A DNA stretch of 64,000 bases. It comes from Bacteroidota bacterium (GTDB taxonomy: Bacteria > Bacteroidota > Bacteroidia > Bacteroidales > F082). Each line of letters opens with the position of its first letter. Position 1 is the first letter of the stretch. Under the pieces are notes generated by a model. That model did not search any database and had not been told where the DNA came from. It was given only the letters and a program-made list of their open reading frames with translations. The position numbers and the translations under genes are program-made. The DNA is taken from contig JAEWWJ010000054.1 in assembly GCA_023396415.1 (NCBI GenBank), forward strand, positions 30,164 to 94,163. The letters are read 5' to 3'. Of the stretch, positions 43,713 to 52,139 are shown in pieces.

Positions 43713-44651
43713 TTAATTATGTTTCTTCAATCTGGTTTCTTCAATAAGGGCTGCAAAGTAACTACTTTTTTCCGGATATTTCAAACTTAATTTTTCGAAT
43801 ATGTTGATAGCCTTATCATAATGACCTTGTTGGGTGAAAATGATGGCCAAAGTTTCGCTAACGATATTTTCTTGGTCAACTACACTTTGCTGGGCGGCAT
43901 TTTCGGGATTGTAAAATTCTTTTTGCGTGGGCCTGCTGATGGAGGGGTTTTTGCGGAGGAAAATATCTATCAGATTTTCTTTGTCGTCCTCAGTAGGTTC
44001 GCTTGGTACTGAATGTTTTTCCTCTTCAATTCTTTTTAAACGAAGGGCCACAAGCTGTTTCAGTTCTTCGAGCGATTTGCGTCGTAGCACTTCGTTCTCA
44101 TCAAGCTGTTCTAACTCTTCTTCTTCGACGATCGGTTTTTGGGCCGGGGCAGGGGGTTGAGCTTGGGTAAGTATTATTTCCGGAGGCTCGGAAATCGGAG
44201 CTCCTTCGACTGTTTCCTTTTCAATGCTCTCAATATTTTTCTCAACTTCGATGGCTTCAATTGTTGGTTCGACATTCGGCTTTTCGTTGATGGCTTCGAT
44301 GGTGGGCTCTGCTGTAGGAACGGGTTCGGCAGCCTTAAGTTGCGTTTCTTCCGCAGGCTTGGAGGCAGGGGCTGTTTTTCGGTATTCATCGGGCAATACA
44401 ACTTGCTCTTTCAGCTTGGCGGTTCTGGAAATGTGAAGCCTAAGTATGTTGCGGTCGTGCATTAAAGCAGCGGCCATCTTCAGCTGTGCATCGTAAAGAA
44501 TGTGGTTTTCTTTGTAGAAGTTCATAGCTAAGAGCGTGGCGGCAGTGCTGAAATATGGAAATTGCGAAACGATATCCATCAGCTCAGGAAGGCTTTCTTT
44601 GCCCAAAAGCTCGGGGTCTTTAATGTGCTTGATGAAAGACGTTTTGTTCAT
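43713..44651 (-). CDS. Bacteroidota protein with disordered middle and C-terminal TPR
   Basis: A 312-residue cytoplasmic-looking protein without signal or membrane helix. Residues 1-100 form a helical domain (SLPELMDIVSQFPYFSTAAT; AALMHDRNILRLHISR). Residues about 105-190 are a Pro/Glu/Ile-rich disordered linker with repeated phrases such as EPTIEAI. The end (SETLAIIFTQQGHYDKAINI and onward) is a TPR motif. I know this protein as a regular neighbour between lptE and secG in Bacteroidota, without a known role. It is 13 bases after lptE and 11 before secG. Confidence 0.75.
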   Translation of the reverse strand: MNKTSFIKHIKDPELLGKESLPELMDIVSQFPYFSTAATLLAMNFYKENHILYDAQLKMAAALMHDRNILRLHISRTAKLKEQVVLPDEYRKTAPASKPAEETQLKAAEPVPTAEPTIEAINEKPNVEPTIEAIEVEKNIESIEKETVEGAPISEPPEIILTQAQPPAPAQKPIVEEEELEQLDENEVLRRKSLEELKQLVALRLKRIEEEKHSVPSEPTEDDKENLIDIFLRKNPSISRPTQKEFYNPENAAQQSVVDQENIVSETLAIIFTQQGHYDKAINIFEKLSLKYPEKSSYFAALIEETRLKKHN

Positions 44652-44664
44652 GGGTTGATTGTTT

Positions 44665-45189
44665 TTACCAGTTTACCACTGCTTTGTTGAAAATATTGTC
44701 CACTAATACATCGGTGATCTCGGTGATAAGGCCGTCTTTCATGCTGTTGAGGTCTCGGTCGCTGGGATAATCCACGTAGTGGGTAAATTTATTCTCGAAG
44801 CTCTTCGACTCCTCAAATTTATTGGTGAACCGAACGTTTACGGTAATGGTGAGGCGGTTCAAGGCGGCGGTTTGGTCGCTTTGAATGGCCACAGGCAGGG
44901 TAGAGTAATCGGTAATTTCGCCTTCAAAAGACAAATCGCCATTTGCTCCGGTCATTTTCAAACTCGTTTGGCTCATAAATTTGTCGCGAAGTGCATTTGA
45001 AAACTGGTCGCTCAGCAAAGGCTCAACCAACAGGGCGTTGTTTGGAAATTGTTGAACTGAAAAAGTTTTGGCCTCCGGTGGAATGCTTGCCCCTGTGAAG
45101 GAGTAAACGCCACAACTTTGTTGCATCATCAGCCCTAGGAGCATGATGAAGAACAAAGCTGTTTTGGTTATTTTTTCCAATGTTTTCAT
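44665..45189 (-). CDS. lptE: LPS-assembly lipoprotein LptE, Bacteroidota type
   Basis: Plugs and helps fold LptD, the outer-membrane LPS translocon. From Met 45189 the product has 174 residues; a longer start (45204) would add MSRHR and touch the upstream stop. The lipoprotein signal ends MMQQSCGVYSFTG, where CGVYSFTGASI is the diagnostic LptE start in this phylum. The mid part has GDLSFEGEITDYS and LTITVNVRFTNKFE. It lies 15 bases after the sigma-54 activator gene. Confidence 0.9.
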   Translation of the reverse strand: MKTLEKITKTALFFIMLLGLMMQQSCGVYSFTGASIPPEAKTFSVQQFPNNALLVEPLLSDQFSNALRDKFMSQTSLKMTGANGDLSFEGEITDYSTLPVAIQSDQTAALNRLTITVNVRFTNKFEESKSFENKFTHYVDYPSDRDLNSMKDGLITEITDVLVDNIFNKAVVNW

Positions 45190-45204
45190 TCTGTGGCGGC
45201 TCAC

Positions 45205-46431
45205 TTAAAGGTTAATATCGTATTCTTTTATCTTTCGATACAATGTTCTTTCGCTGATGCCCAACTCCAGAGCCGCACTTTTGCGTTTTCCGTTGTGTTT
45301 TTCGAGGGCTATGCGAATCATATCCTTTTCTTTGTCTTGCAACGAAAGGCTTTCAGTTATTATCTCCGATGGATAAATACCATGTTCGTCAGCCTCTAAT
45401 GTGAGGTCAATATCACTGAAAACAGTATCGTCGTCATCGTTTAAAACAGGATGAAAAGGTTTGATAAGCGAATGCTGCTTGGGTGTGGAGCTTGGCTCGG
45501 TCTCATCATTTTCCATCAACACCGCGACAGTTTTTTTGAGTTCTTGAAGATCGCGTCGCATATCAAAAAGCACTTTATAGAGCAGGTCGCGTTCCGAAAT
45601 CCTTTCGTCTTCTCGCTCTTGGCTGAAGAGAATGGGCAGGGCGTTGGAGTTGTCGCGGGGGAGGTAGCTGCGCAAGGTTTCAACGCTGATGTTTTTCGAC
45701 TTTTCAATGATGCTGATTTGCTCGGTAACATTCTTGAGTTGTCGAATGTTTCCTGGCCAGCGGTAATTTTCTAACATCCTTATGGCCTCCTCACCAAGCA
45801 CCAAGGGGGGCATGCGGTATTTTTCGGCAAAGTCGGATGCAAATTTTTTAAACAGCAACAGGATGTCTTCTTTTCTGTCGCGTAGGGGCGGAATCATAAT
45901 CGGTACAGTGTTCAGGCGATAATAAAGGTCTTGTCGAAACTTACCTTTTTCGATGGCTTCAGGGATGTTAACATTGGTAGCGGCCACCACGCGCACATCG
46001 GTTTTGATGACTTTGGATGATCCTACCTTGAAAAATTCGCCTGATTCGAGTACCCTTAAAAGACGCACCTGTGTGGAAAGCGGAAGCTCGGCCACCTCAT
46101 CGAGAAAAATAGTTCCGCCATCAACCACCTCAAAATAGCCTTTTCGGGCTTCGTGAGCACCGGTAAAGGACCCTTTTTCGTGGCCAAAAAGCTCAGAATC
46201 AATCGTTCCTTCGGGGATGGCACCGCAGTTTACTGCAATGTAGGCCCCATGCTTGCGCGCGCCCGATTGGTGGATAATTTTAGGGAAAACTTCTTTTCCT
46301 GTTCCGCTTTCGCCAGTAATGAGCACAGTGAGGTCAGTGGGTGCCACCTGAACGGCCACCTGTATTGCTCTTTCGAGAAATGGGTCGTGTCCGATAATGC
46401 CGAACCGAAGTTTGATTGCTTGGGTGTCCAT
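45205..46431 (-). CDS. Sigma-54-dependent transcriptional activator
   Basis: A 408-residue AAA+ enhancer-binding protein that opens sigma-54 promoters. It lacks an N-terminal receiver: the AAA+ domain starts at once, with Walker A GESGTGKE (40-47), Walker B GGTIFLDEVAEL and the sigma-54 contact loop GSFTGA (87-92), where the usual motif is GAFTGA. A Fis-type helix-turn-helix is at the C-terminus (GKRKSAALELGISERTLYRK). Control is probably by amount or by a partner protein. It has its own candidate promoter within the pheT end and is followed by lptE, a setting conserved in Bacteroidota. Confidence 0.92.
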   Translation of the reverse strand: MDTQAIKLRFGIIGHDPFLERAIQVAVQVAPTDLTVLITGESGTGKEVFPKIIHQSGARKHGAYIAVNCGAIPEGTIDSELFGHEKGSFTGAHEARKGYFEVVDGGTIFLDEVAELPLSTQVRLLRVLESGEFFKVGSSKVIKTDVRVVAATNVNIPEAIEKGKFRQDLYYRLNTVPIMIPPLRDRKEDILLLFKKFASDFAEKYRMPPLVLGEEAIRMLENYRWPGNIRQLKNVTEQISIIEKSKNISVETLRSYLPRDNSNALPILFSQEREDERISERDLLYKVLFDMRRDLQELKKTVAVLMENDETEPSSTPKQHSLIKPFHPVLNDDDDTVFSDIDLTLEADEHGIYPSEIITESLSLQDKEKDMIRIALEKHNGKRKSAALELGISERTLYRKIKEYDINL

Positions 46432-46460
46432 TCTTGTTAAAGTATATTGAAAATCAGCTA

Positions 46461-46492
46461 TAAAGATACAATTTTCATGGTATTAACGCAAA
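46461..46492 (-). promoter_or_regulatory. Putative promoter of the sigma-54 activator/lptE/secG operon
   Basis: On the minus strand TTTG (46489-46492), a 20-base spacer, then TATCTTTA (46461-46468), one base off TAnnTTTG. The -33 part lies in the last codons of pheT. Confidence 0.5.
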
Positions 46493-48948
46493 CTTGCGCC
46501 TGTTTGTTGCTCAAAGGCAGCTTGCAATTTTTGCATTGTTTTGTCAATCACCTTATCGGTAAGGGTCATGTCTTTGTCTAACAACAGAAAGCCGAGAGCA
46601 TAAGATTTTTTTCCTGTAGGAATCTTGTCGCCCTCATAAACGTCAAAAATTTTCACGTCTTGAAGCAGCTTCGGCTCTGTTTTGAAAGCGATGGCACGAA
46701 GGCTCTCGAAACGGATGTGTTGATCAACTACCAAGGCCAGATCGCGGCGCACCGATGGATATTTTGATATCGGCTGAAAACTTGTTGTCTTTTTGGGGAT
46801 GGAAGCCAACAAAAGCTCCCAATTAAAACTGGCATAAAACACCTCTTTCTTAATGTCGAAAGGCTTGGTGGTGATGCTGTTTAAAAGACCGACTTGCACC
46901 AATAGCTCATTCTTATGGTGATAGCTTAGACCGGTTTCAAAAATATTGTTTGTAAACTGTTCAATGCAAAGTGTTTCAGTAGGGATGCGAAGTTTTTTAA
47001 TCACCCCTTCAACCATTTGCTTGAGGTCGAAAAAGTCAACACTAGCTTTTTGGCTGTCCCAATTTTCTTGTTCTTTTTCGCCGGTGATAAAAAGATCGAG
47101 CTGCAGCTGTTCATGGTAGGGTGCTAACACTTGTTGTTCAGTGCTTTTTTTTGTAGGATCGAGGCGATAGACCTTTCCAAACTCGAAAAATTTCAGATCG
47201 GAACTTTTGCGGTTTTGGTTGTAGGCAATGGTTTCGAGGCCGCCAAACAGCAACGATTGACGCAAAACGTCAAGATCTTTGCTCAAAGGGTTGAGCATGA
47301 CCACATTATGAATAACATCAAAGGCAGGGTGCTTGCCGGTATAGTCCGATCGGGTGAGCGAGTTGTTCATCATTTCGTAAAAACCATTGGCAGCCAGCAA
47401 GTCGGCAACGGAATGTTGCAGCTTATCGGGGTCGAGGCCTTCGCTGATATTCACCGAGGCATTTAGTTTTTCTGGGATACGAATGTTGTCGTAGCCATAA
47501 ACGCGCAACACTTCTTCAACCACATCGGCAGGGCGATAAACATCCACCTTAAAAGTTGGAATTTCAAGCAGGGCTTCAGTGGTATTTTGATTCAAAACAT
47601 TAATATCTAAGTCTTTAAGAATTTCAATCGCAATTGTTGAATCAATATTTTGACCGGCAATTTTATTCAGATATTCAAAATTCAAGGTTACTTGAGCAGG
47701 TTTTATCATCTGCGGATACACATCTTTAATTTCTGATGAGATGCGTCCGCCTGCTATTTCTTTGATGAGTAGGGCGGCACGTTTCAAAGCAAAAACGGTA
47801 ATATTTGGATCGGTGCCTCTTTCAAAACGGAACGAAGCATCGGTTTGTAGGCCATGCGCTCTTGCTGTTTTGCGAATGGTTTTTGAATCGAAGCAAGCAC
47901 TTTCAAGAAAAATGGCGGTGGTATTTTCGTTTACACCTGAGTTGAGGCCTCCAAACACCCCACCAATGCACATGCCTTCTTCGGCATTGCAGATCATCAG
48001 GTCGTTGGCATTGAGTTTGCGTTCAATTCCATCGAGCGTAACAAATGGTGTGTTGACAGGGAGCTTTTTCACCACCACTTTGTGGCCTTTAATGGCCGAA
48101 GCATCAAAAGCATGAAGGGGCTGTCCGGTTTCAAAAAGCACATAATTGGTGATATCAACAATGTTGTTGATGGGTCGCACACCAATGGCTTTAAGTTTAT
48201 TTTTCAACCATTCGGGGGATGGGCCAACATGGATGTCGCTAATGGTAAGACCTGAATAGCGCGGACAGGCCTCTGTATCCGGCACTTCTACGGTGATATC
48301 CAAGGATTGATCATCTACCGAAAAGCTGCTAACGTCAGGAAATTGAAGCGTATGACGGCGTGTTTCGAAGCGATAATTCAGGATGGCTGCCAGATCGCGG
48401 GCTACGCCAATATGCGAAGCGGCATCCGAACGGTTAGGGGTTAATCCAATTTCAAAAATCCAATCGTTTTCGACAGGAAAGTAGGTTGTCGCCGGTTGTC
48501 CTACCAAGGTTTCAGGGTTTAGAACCATGATGCCATCATGCGATTTACCTAAACCAAGCTCATCTTCAGCGCAAATCATGCCTTCGGAAAGCTCACCGCG
48601 GATTTTGCTTTTCTTTATTTGAAAGCTGTCATCGCCTTGGTGAAGCGTAGCACCTATGGTGGCTACCAACACTTTTTGACCTGTTGCCACATTGGGTGCG
48701 CCACATACAATAGAAAGAGGTTCATCGGCGCCCACATCTACTTTGGTCAAGCTCAGCTTGTCGGCATTGGGATGCTTTTCGCAGCTCAAAACCACTCCCG
48801 TTACGATGCCTTGAAGGCCGCCTTTTACCGATTCAAAGGTGATTATTTCCTCAACTTCGAGGCCTGCTGAGGTTAAGGCTTCGGCCACTACTTCGGGGCT
48901 TTGTTCTATGTTGAGGTACTGCTTTAGCCAGTGATAAGAAATCTTCAT
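46483..48948 (-). CDS. pheT: Phenylalanine-tRNA ligase beta subunit
   Basis: Beta subunit of the heterotetrameric PheRS. From the Met at 48948 the protein has 821 residues (MKISYHWLKQYLNIEQSPEV); the upstream frame would add nine residues. Domains in order: the tRNA-binding OB fold (CEKHPNADKLSLTKVDVG), B3/B4 editing domain (TDASFRFERGTDPN), B5, the inactive core, and the C-terminal FDX-ACB domain (SKYPSVRRDLALVVDQ). pheS is not adjacent. A sigma-54 activator gene follows on the same strand after 51 bases. Confidence 0.96.
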   Translation of the reverse strand: MKISYHWLKQYLNIEQSPEVVAEALTSAGLEVEEIITFESVKGGLQGIVTGVVLSCEKHPNADKLSLTKVDVGADEPLSIVCGAPNVATGQKVLVATIGATLHQGDDSFQIKKSKIRGELSEGMICAEDELGLGKSHDGIMVLNPETLVGQPATTYFPVENDWIFEIGLTPNRSDAASHIGVARDLAAILNYRFETRRHTLQFPDVSSFSVDDQSLDITVEVPDTEACPRYSGLTISDIHVGPSPEWLKNKLKAIGVRPINNIVDITNYVLFETGQPLHAFDASAIKGHKVVVKKLPVNTPFVTLDGIERKLNANDLMICNAEEGMCIGGVFGGLNSGVNENTTAIFLESACFDSKTIRKTARAHGLQTDASFRFERGTDPNITVFALKRAALLIKEIAGGRISSEIKDVYPQMIKPAQVTLNFEYLNKIAGQNIDSTIAIEILKDLDINVLNQNTTEALLEIPTFKVDVYRPADVVEEVLRVYGYDNIRIPEKLNASVNISEGLDPDKLQHSVADLLAANGFYEMMNNSLTRSDYTGKHPAFDVIHNVVMLNPLSKDLDVLRQSLLFGGLETIAYNQNRKSSDLKFFEFGKVYRLDPTKKSTEQQVLAPYHEQLQLDLFITGEKEQENWDSQKASVDFFDLKQMVEGVIKKLRIPTETLCIEQFTNNIFETGLSYHHKNELLVQVGLLNSITTKPFDIKKEVFYASFNWELLLASIPKKTTSFQPISKYPSVRRDLALVVDQHIRFESLRAIAFKTEPKLLQDVKIFDVYEGDKIPTGKKSYALGFLLLDKDMTLTDKVIDKTMQKLQAAFEQQTGASLR

Positions 48949-48972
48949 AAATCCTGTTTTTAAAACGAAGGG

Positions 48973-48980
48973 CAAAAATA
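48973..48980 (-). promoter_or_regulatory. Putative -7 box for pheT
   Basis: TATTTTTG on the minus strand, 24 bases before the chosen pheT start. The only nearby TTTG is 12 bases away, too close for a -33 element. Confidence 0.4.
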
Positions 48981-49046
48981 GATATAAAATGTCAAACTGT
49001 CATGTAGGTATGCCAATGAAATATAGGCTGACAGATCGTTCTTTTC

Positions 49047-51149
49047 TCAGCCAATCATTCCCCAGTCGAATTTTTTCTTGAAAAGTTTTTCGTATTGAAG
49101 CAGGGCGCAACGGTTGTCGGGATGTTGGAGGCGGTTGTCTAATTCTAAAAGATCTGTCACATTTTTCCGTACCATTTTAATCAAAGCTTCGTCTTTGGCC
49201 AGATTGCCCAATCTAAATTCAAGGGCTCCCGATTGGCGTGTTCCTTGTGTTTCGCCGGGGCCTCTAAGCTGTAAGTCAACTTCGGCAATTTTGAATCCGT
49301 CGGAGGTGCTCACCATGGTTTGCATGCGTTTTTTGGCATCGGAGGTGAGTTTGTAGTCGGTCATCAAAATGCAATAGGATTGATCTGCGCCTCGGCCCAC
49401 CCTTCCTCTGAGTTGGTGTAGTTGCGAAAGTCCAAACCTGTCGGCGTGTTCGATCACCATCACGCTGGCATTGGGGATGTTAACGCCTACTTCAATCACG
49501 GTGGTGGCTACCATAATATGAGCCTGACCTTTGACGAATCGTTGCATTTCGAACTCTTTATCCTCCGAACTCATTTGTCCGTGAACGGCGCAGATACGGT
49601 ATTCAGGCTCGGGAAAATCGCGTAAAAAGGCTTCATAACCTTCCTGAAGGTTGATGAGGTCGAGCTTTTCCGATTCTTTAATTAAAGGATATACCACGTA
49701 AATCTGCCTTCCTTGAGCGATTTGTTTTTTCAGAAACCCGATCATACGCAGCCTGCTGCTGTTAAAAAGATGAAGGGTTTCCACAGGTTTTCGTCCGGGA
49801 GGAAGCTCGTCAATTTGGGAGTAATCGAGGTCGCCATATTGGGTCATGGCAAGGGTTCTTGGGATGGGTGTCGCAGTCATCACCAAAATATGTGGAGGTT
49901 TTTGGGCTTTTTCGTACATACGTGCCCGCTGTGCCACGCCAAAACGGTGCTGTTCGTCAATCACCACCAATCCCAATTGTTTAAAAACAACTGTATCCTC
50001 AATCAGTGCGTGGGTGCCAATTAAAATATGTAATTCGCCATCTGCCAGCGATTTATGCAGAACTTTACGATATTTAGCGCGGGTAGAACCGGTGAGCAAA
50101 TCAATTTTCACAGGCATATGTTTCAATAATTCGGTGAGCGAGGCAAAATGTTGGTTGGCTAAAATTTCGGTGGGTGCCATCAGCGCCGCTTGAAAACCAT
50201 TGTCGAGGGCCAGCAACATCACCATCAGTGCTACAATGGTTTTACCGCTTCCTACATCGCCTTGCAATAAACGGTTCATCTGGCGGCCCGACCCCATATC
50301 AAGTCTTATTTCTCTGATGACTCTTTTTTGTGCTTCGGTGAGGGCAAAAGGCAGGTGATGATGGTAGAAAGTGTTGAACAACGCCCCCACTTGTTTGAAA
50401 GTAAAGCCGCTGATGAGTTTGTCGCGTTCCATTTTGTTGCGTAGCAAATGCAGCTGAAAAAAGAAATACTCTTCAAATTTCATGCGCTCTACGGCTTTTT
50501 GAAGCAAGCCGTTGTTGCCGGGGATGTGGATGTTGAGCAGGGCTTCTTTGCGGGCGACCAATTGGTTCAATTGTAAGATGTTGGGTGGCAGTACCTCCTG
50601 AATCACCTCCAAGTTTTGCAGCAGAATATTTTTAATAAGTCGAGCCAGTTGTTTGGTACCAAGGCCATTGGTTTTCATGGCTTCACTACTGTAATACACG
50701 CCTTGAAGGCTCTCACCCAAGGTGAAATCGTCGGGGTTATAATCTTCAATGTCGGGATGAACGAAGTTAAATTTGTTGTTGAAGGAGGAGGCTTTACCAA
50801 AAATAACGTATTGTTGACCGGGCAAGAACCTGTTTTTTATCCAACTCAAGCCTTTGAACCACACCAGTTCAATACTTCCGCTGTCGTCGGTAAACTCTGC
50901 GGTGATGCGACTGACGCGCGGAGTTCCGTGGCCTTTGAGTTTGCTGATGGTGCCAACAAGCTGGTAGTAAACATTATCGTCGTTGATTTCGGCAGCCTTA
51001 TGAATTTTACTCTTGTCAACATACCTGAACGGAAAACAAAAAAGCAGGTCTTCGTATGTAAAGACACTCAACTCTTTTTGCAGGATGAGGGCCCTTTTGG
51101 GTCCAACACCTTTAAGAAATTCAATTTTATTTTCGAGCAGGTTGATCAC
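49047..51149 (-). CDS. recG: ATP-dependent DNA helicase RecG
   Basis: Branch-migrating helicase for stalled forks and Holliday junctions. The 700-residue protein has an N-terminal wedge/OB domain (LKGVGPKRALILQKEL, then VYYQLVGTISKLKGHG), Walker A GDVGSGKT (297-304), Walker B DEQH, motif III MTATPIPRTLAMT and motif VI QLRGRVGRGADQSYC. Length and order match RecG. It stands alone between the T9SS operon terminator and pheT. Confidence 0.96.
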   Translation of the reverse strand: MINLLENKIEFLKGVGPKRALILQKELSVFTYEDLLFCFPFRYVDKSKIHKAAEINDDNVYYQLVGTISKLKGHGTPRVSRITAEFTDDSGSIELVWFKGLSWIKNRFLPGQQYVIFGKASSFNNKFNFVHPDIEDYNPDDFTLGESLQGVYYSSEAMKTNGLGTKQLARLIKNILLQNLEVIQEVLPPNILQLNQLVARKEALLNIHIPGNNGLLQKAVERMKFEEYFFFQLHLLRNKMERDKLISGFTFKQVGALFNTFYHHHLPFALTEAQKRVIREIRLDMGSGRQMNRLLQGDVGSGKTIVALMVMLLALDNGFQAALMAPTEILANQHFASLTELLKHMPVKIDLLTGSTRAKYRKVLHKSLADGELHILIGTHALIEDTVVFKQLGLVVIDEQHRFGVAQRARMYEKAQKPPHILVMTATPIPRTLAMTQYGDLDYSQIDELPPGRKPVETLHLFNSSRLRMIGFLKKQIAQGRQIYVVYPLIKESEKLDLINLQEGYEAFLRDFPEPEYRICAVHGQMSSEDKEFEMQRFVKGQAHIMVATTVIEVGVNIPNASVMVIEHADRFGLSQLHQLRGRVGRGADQSYCILMTDYKLTSDAKKRMQTMVSTSDGFKIAEVDLQLRGPGETQGTRQSGALEFRLGNLAKDEALIKMVRKNVTDLLELDNRLQHPDNRCALLQYEKLFKKKFDWGMIG

Positions 51150-51217
51150 TACGGTGACAATGATTTTAGGGTACTAAAACAGAGGCTAAGATACACAGCT
51201 TTTTGAAAAGCGATAAC

Positions 51218-51252
51218 AAAAAAGCCCCGTACTTTTTGAGACGGGGCTTTTT
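51218..51252 (-). terminator. Terminator of the T9SS operon
   Basis: The stem AAAGCCCCGT/ACGGGGCTTT with a ten-base loop is followed on the minus strand by T residues, 18 bases past the gldN stop. Confidence 0.9.
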
Positions 51253-51269
51253 ACTTTTGTGTGTTTAGA

Positions 51270-52118
51270 CTAATATTCCCACAAATCGTGTTCAAAATTA
51301 AAGATGTCCATTTTGATGCGTTCTGCTTCAAGTAAGGCATCCATTCCGGTGGCGTATTGGTTGATACGACGGTCGTAAACGTTTTCTTCTTTGTAGATGT
51401 AGCTGTCAAACATCCTTTTCAAGAAGATTTCATCGTAAGTGCGTCGCTCTGCCGAGTTGTGACGGTTAAAAACCATCGCTTGTGCCATCACCTGACGGGC
51501 TTGGTCATACGACACCCAAAACAGGGGTTGTGTGAACTCTTTTCCATCTTTTTCAACAATCATTACAGGGCAAAAGGCGATGATGCGAACCATCAATTGC
51601 GAGCGTTGTTTGTCGAAATACCAATCTTCTTTCAGTCGCAGGCGCATTACTTTTGATGGGTCGAACTGGCGAACAATAACTGTATCATACTCTTCATAAG
51701 GCGGATAAGGCCGTTTTTCGCGCACAAAAGAAGAGTCGGTTTGCTTGGAAATGATTTCGTTGTAGGTTAACGACATCAACAGCTCATCGGTGTTGTTGAT
51801 ATCGTAAGCACTGAACTTGCGTTCCTTCAGGCCATCCATCACCACGTTGATAAAGCTTCTCCAGTCGTTGTGCGATTCTAAAGGATAATAGAAAGGTTGA
51901 TTGATTTTTTGGCGAAAGTCTATTTCTCTCCAAACCCTTTTTTGCCATGTTACATCGGCAACCCTTATCGAGGGAAGTGGGATGGGGGCTTTATCAACCA
52001 TACTATTTTTGGCAAACAAACCGTCAATAGGATCGTTAGCTTGTATTTGTGCTTTCAGGCCTGTGCTAATGCCGGCGATGAGCAACAAAAAGAGCAGGCT
52101 GAGGGTGATTCTTTTCAT
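51270..52118 (-). CDS. gldN: T9SS component GldN/PorN
   Basis: A 282-residue periplasmic protein that binds GldK/PorK and helps form the large outer-membrane-associated ring of the type IX secretion system. The signal peptide ends near GLKAQIQ. Family segments include WQKRVWREIDFRQKINQPFY and DWYFDKQRSQLMVRIIAFCP, with the C-terminal YATGMDALLEAERIKMDIFN. It is the last gene of porP-gldKLMN, 21 bases after gldM. Confidence 0.95.
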   Translation of the reverse strand: MKRITLSLLFLLLIAGISTGLKAQIQANDPIDGLFAKNSMVDKAPIPLPSIRVADVTWQKRVWREIDFRQKINQPFYYPLESHNDWRSFINVVMDGLKERKFSAYDINNTDELLMSLTYNEIISKQTDSSFVREKRPYPPYEEYDTVIVRQFDPSKVMRLRLKEDWYFDKQRSQLMVRIIAFCPVMIVEKDGKEFTQPLFWVSYDQARQVMAQAMVFNRHNSAERRTYDEIFLKRMFDSYIYKEENVYDRRINQYATGMDALLEAERIKMDIFNFEHDLWEY

Positions 52119-52139
52119 AATATGTGAATGCTAAGTAGT

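Noticed and set aside
50616..51206. A 196-codon plus-strand frame opposite the start of recG.
   Set aside because: recG is certain here, and the antisense product shows no family features.
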